A stretch of DNA of 8,671 bases. Source: an uncultured Nitrospinaceae bacterium. GTDB lineage: Bacteria > Nitrospinota > Nitrospinia > Nitrospinales > VA-1. How positions within the stretch are numbered: position 1 is the first letter of the stretch; every line of letters begins with the position of its first letter. The notes beneath the pieces are model-generated. The model made no database searches and was not told the origin of the DNA. It saw only the letters and a program-made list of their open reading frames with translations. The stretch is from contig CAJJDL010000206.1 of NCBI GenBank assembly GCA_905182935.1, positions 1 through 8,671 of the forward strand, given 5' to 3'. Positions 7,196 to 8,671 of this stretch are shown piece by piece. The position numbers and the translations under genes were made by a program.

Positions 7196-7627
7196 GTGAC
7201 CCCATCTTTAAAAAAAACATGCTTAATAACTGGCCCTTTTGTCCCTTCATATGCTCACTCAGGTGATGCAGGAGCTGATCTCAAGGCATCAAAAGGTTGC
7301 ACTGTGCCAGCACGAGGAAAGTGTCTAGTCTCTACTGGGTTGAGCGTGGCCCTACCAGACGGACATGTAGGACTTATCTGGCCACGAAGTGGACTTGCCG
7401 TTAAACAATCAATTGATTGTGGCGCAGGAGTTATTGATGCAACGTATCGTGGAGAAGTGAAAGTTTTACTATTCAATCACTCAGATGCTGATTTTACTAT
7501 CGAACCAGGCGACCGAATCGCGCAGTTATTAATTCAGAAAGTGGAAAGAGTAAACTTCACGCCAGTTGACAATCTGGAAGAAACGGCAAGAAACCAAGGA
7601 GGCTTTGGTTCAACCGGAAGCAAATAG
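7196..7627 (+). CDS. dut: dUTP diphosphatase (homotrimeric dUTPase)
   Basis: Cytoplasmic enzyme that hydrolyses dUTP to dUMP and pyrophosphate, keeping uracil out of DNA and supplying dUMP for thymidylate synthesis. The 143-residue length is typical of the trimeric family, and all five motifs are present in order. They are AGADLKA (25-31), PRSGLAVK (63-70), GVIDATYRG (78-86, catalytic Asp81 and Tyr84), GDRIAQLLI (105-113) and RNQGGFGSTG (132-141). The last usually reads RGxGGFGSTG, so Asn replaces the first Gly. The start is GTG 7196: no ATG, GTG or TTG lies in the open frame between it and the stop at 7148-7150, and a later start would eat into the fold. No strong ribosome binding site is visible; the leader is AT-rich, with a possible -10 box TATAAA at 7162-7167. 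It appears to be transcribed alone, after the terminator at 7080-7107. Confidence 0.95.
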   Translation: MTPSLKKTCLITGPFVPSYAHSGDAGADLKASKGCTVPARGKCLVSTGLSVALPDGHVGLIWPRSGLAVKQSIDCGAGVIDATYRGEVKVLLFNHSDADFTIEPGDRIAQLLIQKVERVNFTPVDNLEETARNQGGFGSTGSK

Positions 7628-7679
7628 CACTAAATTAATATATCTACCCTAGCTAATAAGCAAAAATAATCTACTATTC

Positions 7680-7696
7680 TAATACTTCAAGTATTA
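7680..7696. repeat. Perfect 17-bp palindrome downstream of dut
   Basis: TAATACTT (7680-7687) and AAGTATTA (7689-7696) are exact inverted repeats around a single C. CTAATACT from its left side recurs directly at 7704-7711. No T-run follows on the + strand, so it is a poor terminator for dut. An operator or a hairpin stabilising the dut 3' end are both possible. Confidence 0.5.
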
Positions 7697-7758
7697 CTAA
7701 AAACTAATACTCCTGATTTGACTATGTGCTCAATAAAGAAGAGATACCACTTTAATAT

Positions 7759-7785
7759 TTTTCTAAATTAGCCTAATTTAGAAAA
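7759..7785. promoter_or_regulatory. Perfect 27-bp palindrome just upstream of the nfu promoter
   Basis: TTTTCTAAATTAG (7759-7771) and CTAATTTAGAAAA (7773-7785) are exact inverted repeats around one C. It ends 10 bases before the -35 box at 7796, a common place for a dimeric regulator site. As RNA it would form a 12-bp stem with a GCC loop followed by a T-rich stretch, so a terminator for dut is the alternative. The regulator, if any, is unknown. Confidence 0.55.
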
Positions 7786-7795
7786 TTGATTCTCT

Positions 7796-7824
7796 TTGAC
7801 AAATTATCTTATATGGTGTCTATT
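7796..7824 (+). promoter_or_regulatory. Promoter of the nfu gene
   Basis: A perfect -35 box TTGACA (7796-7801) is followed after 17 bases by TCTATT (7819-7824), which matches the -10 consensus at 4 of 6 positions. TATTGC at 7821 is an alternative with a 19-base spacer. The leader to the start codon would be about 55 bases. Confidence 0.45.
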
Positions 7825-7885
7825 GCTAGAGAACTGCTGATAATATTTCAACCCTGCGATTCAACTGCTATAAGGGGGAATTTAA

Positions 7886-8587
7886 ATGAGTAAATTTCGT
7901 AATTGGCTTGAAGAGTGGTTTGGCATTCCGTCTAATAACATTGACACTGGCAGCTCTTCAATAAAAAACCTATCTAACTCCAATAAGCTAAAAGAGTATC
8001 ATGTGTTGAGAGTTCAGCCCACTCCTAATCCGAATGCCTTTCAATTTGTAATTAACAAACCAATTATTTCTGCTGGCACCAAAACATTTCAAAACACTGA
8101 AGATGCAAAAGGAGACACATTTGCTGAAGCACTTTTCCAAGTTTATGGAGTGGAAAATATTTACATTAAAGAAAATTTTATTACCATCTCTAAATCAGAA
8201 ACAATTGGATGGCACACTATCTTCGATAAAATTGGTGAAATCATTGAAGAAAAATCCCATTACTATGACCTCCTCCTTGAAGAAAGGGAAATCACTACAG
8301 AAAAACCTAAAACAATTCTAGATAAATTTCACAAAGAAGACTTCCCTAATTGTAGTATGGAAGAAAAAAAACTCATAGTTGAAGCAATGCTCGACCAAGG
8401 TATCCGCCCTGCCTTATCTAATGATGGAGGAGGTGTTGACCTATTAGAGATAGAAGGCAATGTAATAAAACTACACTACCAAGGGGCTTGTGGAACTTGT
8501 CCAAGTTCAACCACAGGAACTCTGAGTTACATTGAAACTTTCCTAAAAGACACTCTACACTCAGACCTCACAGTTAAAGCACAGTAA
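7886..8587 (+). CDS. Nfu-type iron-sulfur cluster scaffold/carrier (NFU_N plus NifU-like domain)
   Basis: Cytoplasmic protein expected to bind a 4Fe-4S cluster, usually between two subunits, and deliver it to target enzymes. Residues 39-128 match the NFU_N domain, with the typical RVQPTPNPNAFQF (42-54). Residues 159-230 match the NifU C-terminal domain, with NDGGGVDL (179-186) and the cluster-binding pair Cys202 and Cys205 in GACGTCPSS. The two are joined by a charged linker (129-158). Both domains together recall mitochondrial Nfu1 and its bacterial relatives. About 38 residues precede NFU_N, starting MSKFRNWLEEWFG. They are aromatic-rich, not a signal peptide, and unassigned. The ribosome binding site AAGGGGGA (7872-7879) before ATG 7886 is the strongest in the window. 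The gene stands alone; the 84 bases after it show no further gene or clear terminator. Confidence 0.92.
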   Translation: MSKFRNWLEEWFGIPSNNIDTGSSSIKNLSNSNKLKEYHVLRVQPTPNPNAFQFVINKPIISAGTKTFQNTEDAKGDTFAEALFQVYGVENIYIKENFITISKSETIGWHTIFDKIGEIIEEKSHYYDLLLEEREITTEKPKTILDKFHKEDFPNCSMEEKKLIVEAMLDQGIRPALSNDGGGVDLLEIEGNVIKLHYQGACGTCPSSTTGTLSYIETFLKDTLHSDLTVKAQ

Positions 8588-8671
8588 CTAAAAACTAACC
8601 CCTTCAGTTTAAATTTAAATTAGAGTCACAAAAGCATACTCACTAAAAAAATTAGCTATAAAATAATTTCA

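Noticed and set aside
8103..8321. 72-codon open frame inside nfu in another frame
   Set aside because: It lies wholly within the well-supported Nfu coding sequence and has a Lys-rich composition expected of an out-of-frame shadow.
7697..8598. CTAAAAACTAA repeated on both sides of nfu (7697-7707 and 8588-8598)
   Set aside because: An 11-base match of low-complexity AT-rich sequence is easily due to chance, and there is no other sign of a mobile element boundary.

Overview
The window is 8.7 kb of AT-rich bacterial DNA with every recognisable gene on the + strand. Genes are roughly 35-40% G+C by eye and the gaps are poorer. The gene set is a Gfo/Idh/MocA oxidoreductase, a Gld-type ABC export operon with a DUF4340 protein, a homotrimeric dUTPase and an Nfu-type Fe-S protein with an NFU_N domain. 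This suits a Gram-negative, possibly marine bacterium. A PVC-group member such as Verrucomicrobiota is my best guess, but that is an inference from gene content and no rRNA is present to confirm it.

Layout. 1-1028: a Gfo/Idh/MocA dehydrogenase whose first few codons lie outside the window, followed by a T-rich tract and a ~300-base gap. 1326-6373: a tightly coupled four-gene operon (ATPase, six-helix permease, GldG-like auxiliary protein, DUF4340 protein) with ATGA overlaps at two junctions and a 4-base gap at the third. Together these should form one inner-membrane ABC complex with large periplasmic domains. Its substrate cannot be read from sequence. 6374-7195: a long stretch without a convincing protein gene. 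It holds a G+C-enriched block (about 48% over 6761-7060, counted by hand) with two long-range helices and several local hairpins, a good sigma70-type promoter upstream and a terminator-like hairpin downstream. I read this as an unidentified structured non-coding RNA. 7196-7627: dut. 7628-7885: an intergenic region with two perfect single-C-centred palindromes and a perfect -35 box. 7886-8587: an Nfu-type iron-sulfur scaffold/carrier gene with a strong ribosome binding site.

The genes do not form one pathway: the operon is a membrane machine, and dut and nfu are housekeeping genes (nucleotide-pool sanitation and Fe-S delivery). The part least explained by known families is the candidate RNA at about 6624-7107. 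Next come the perfect 27-bp palindrome before nfu and the four-fold internal repeat of the DUF4340 protein.
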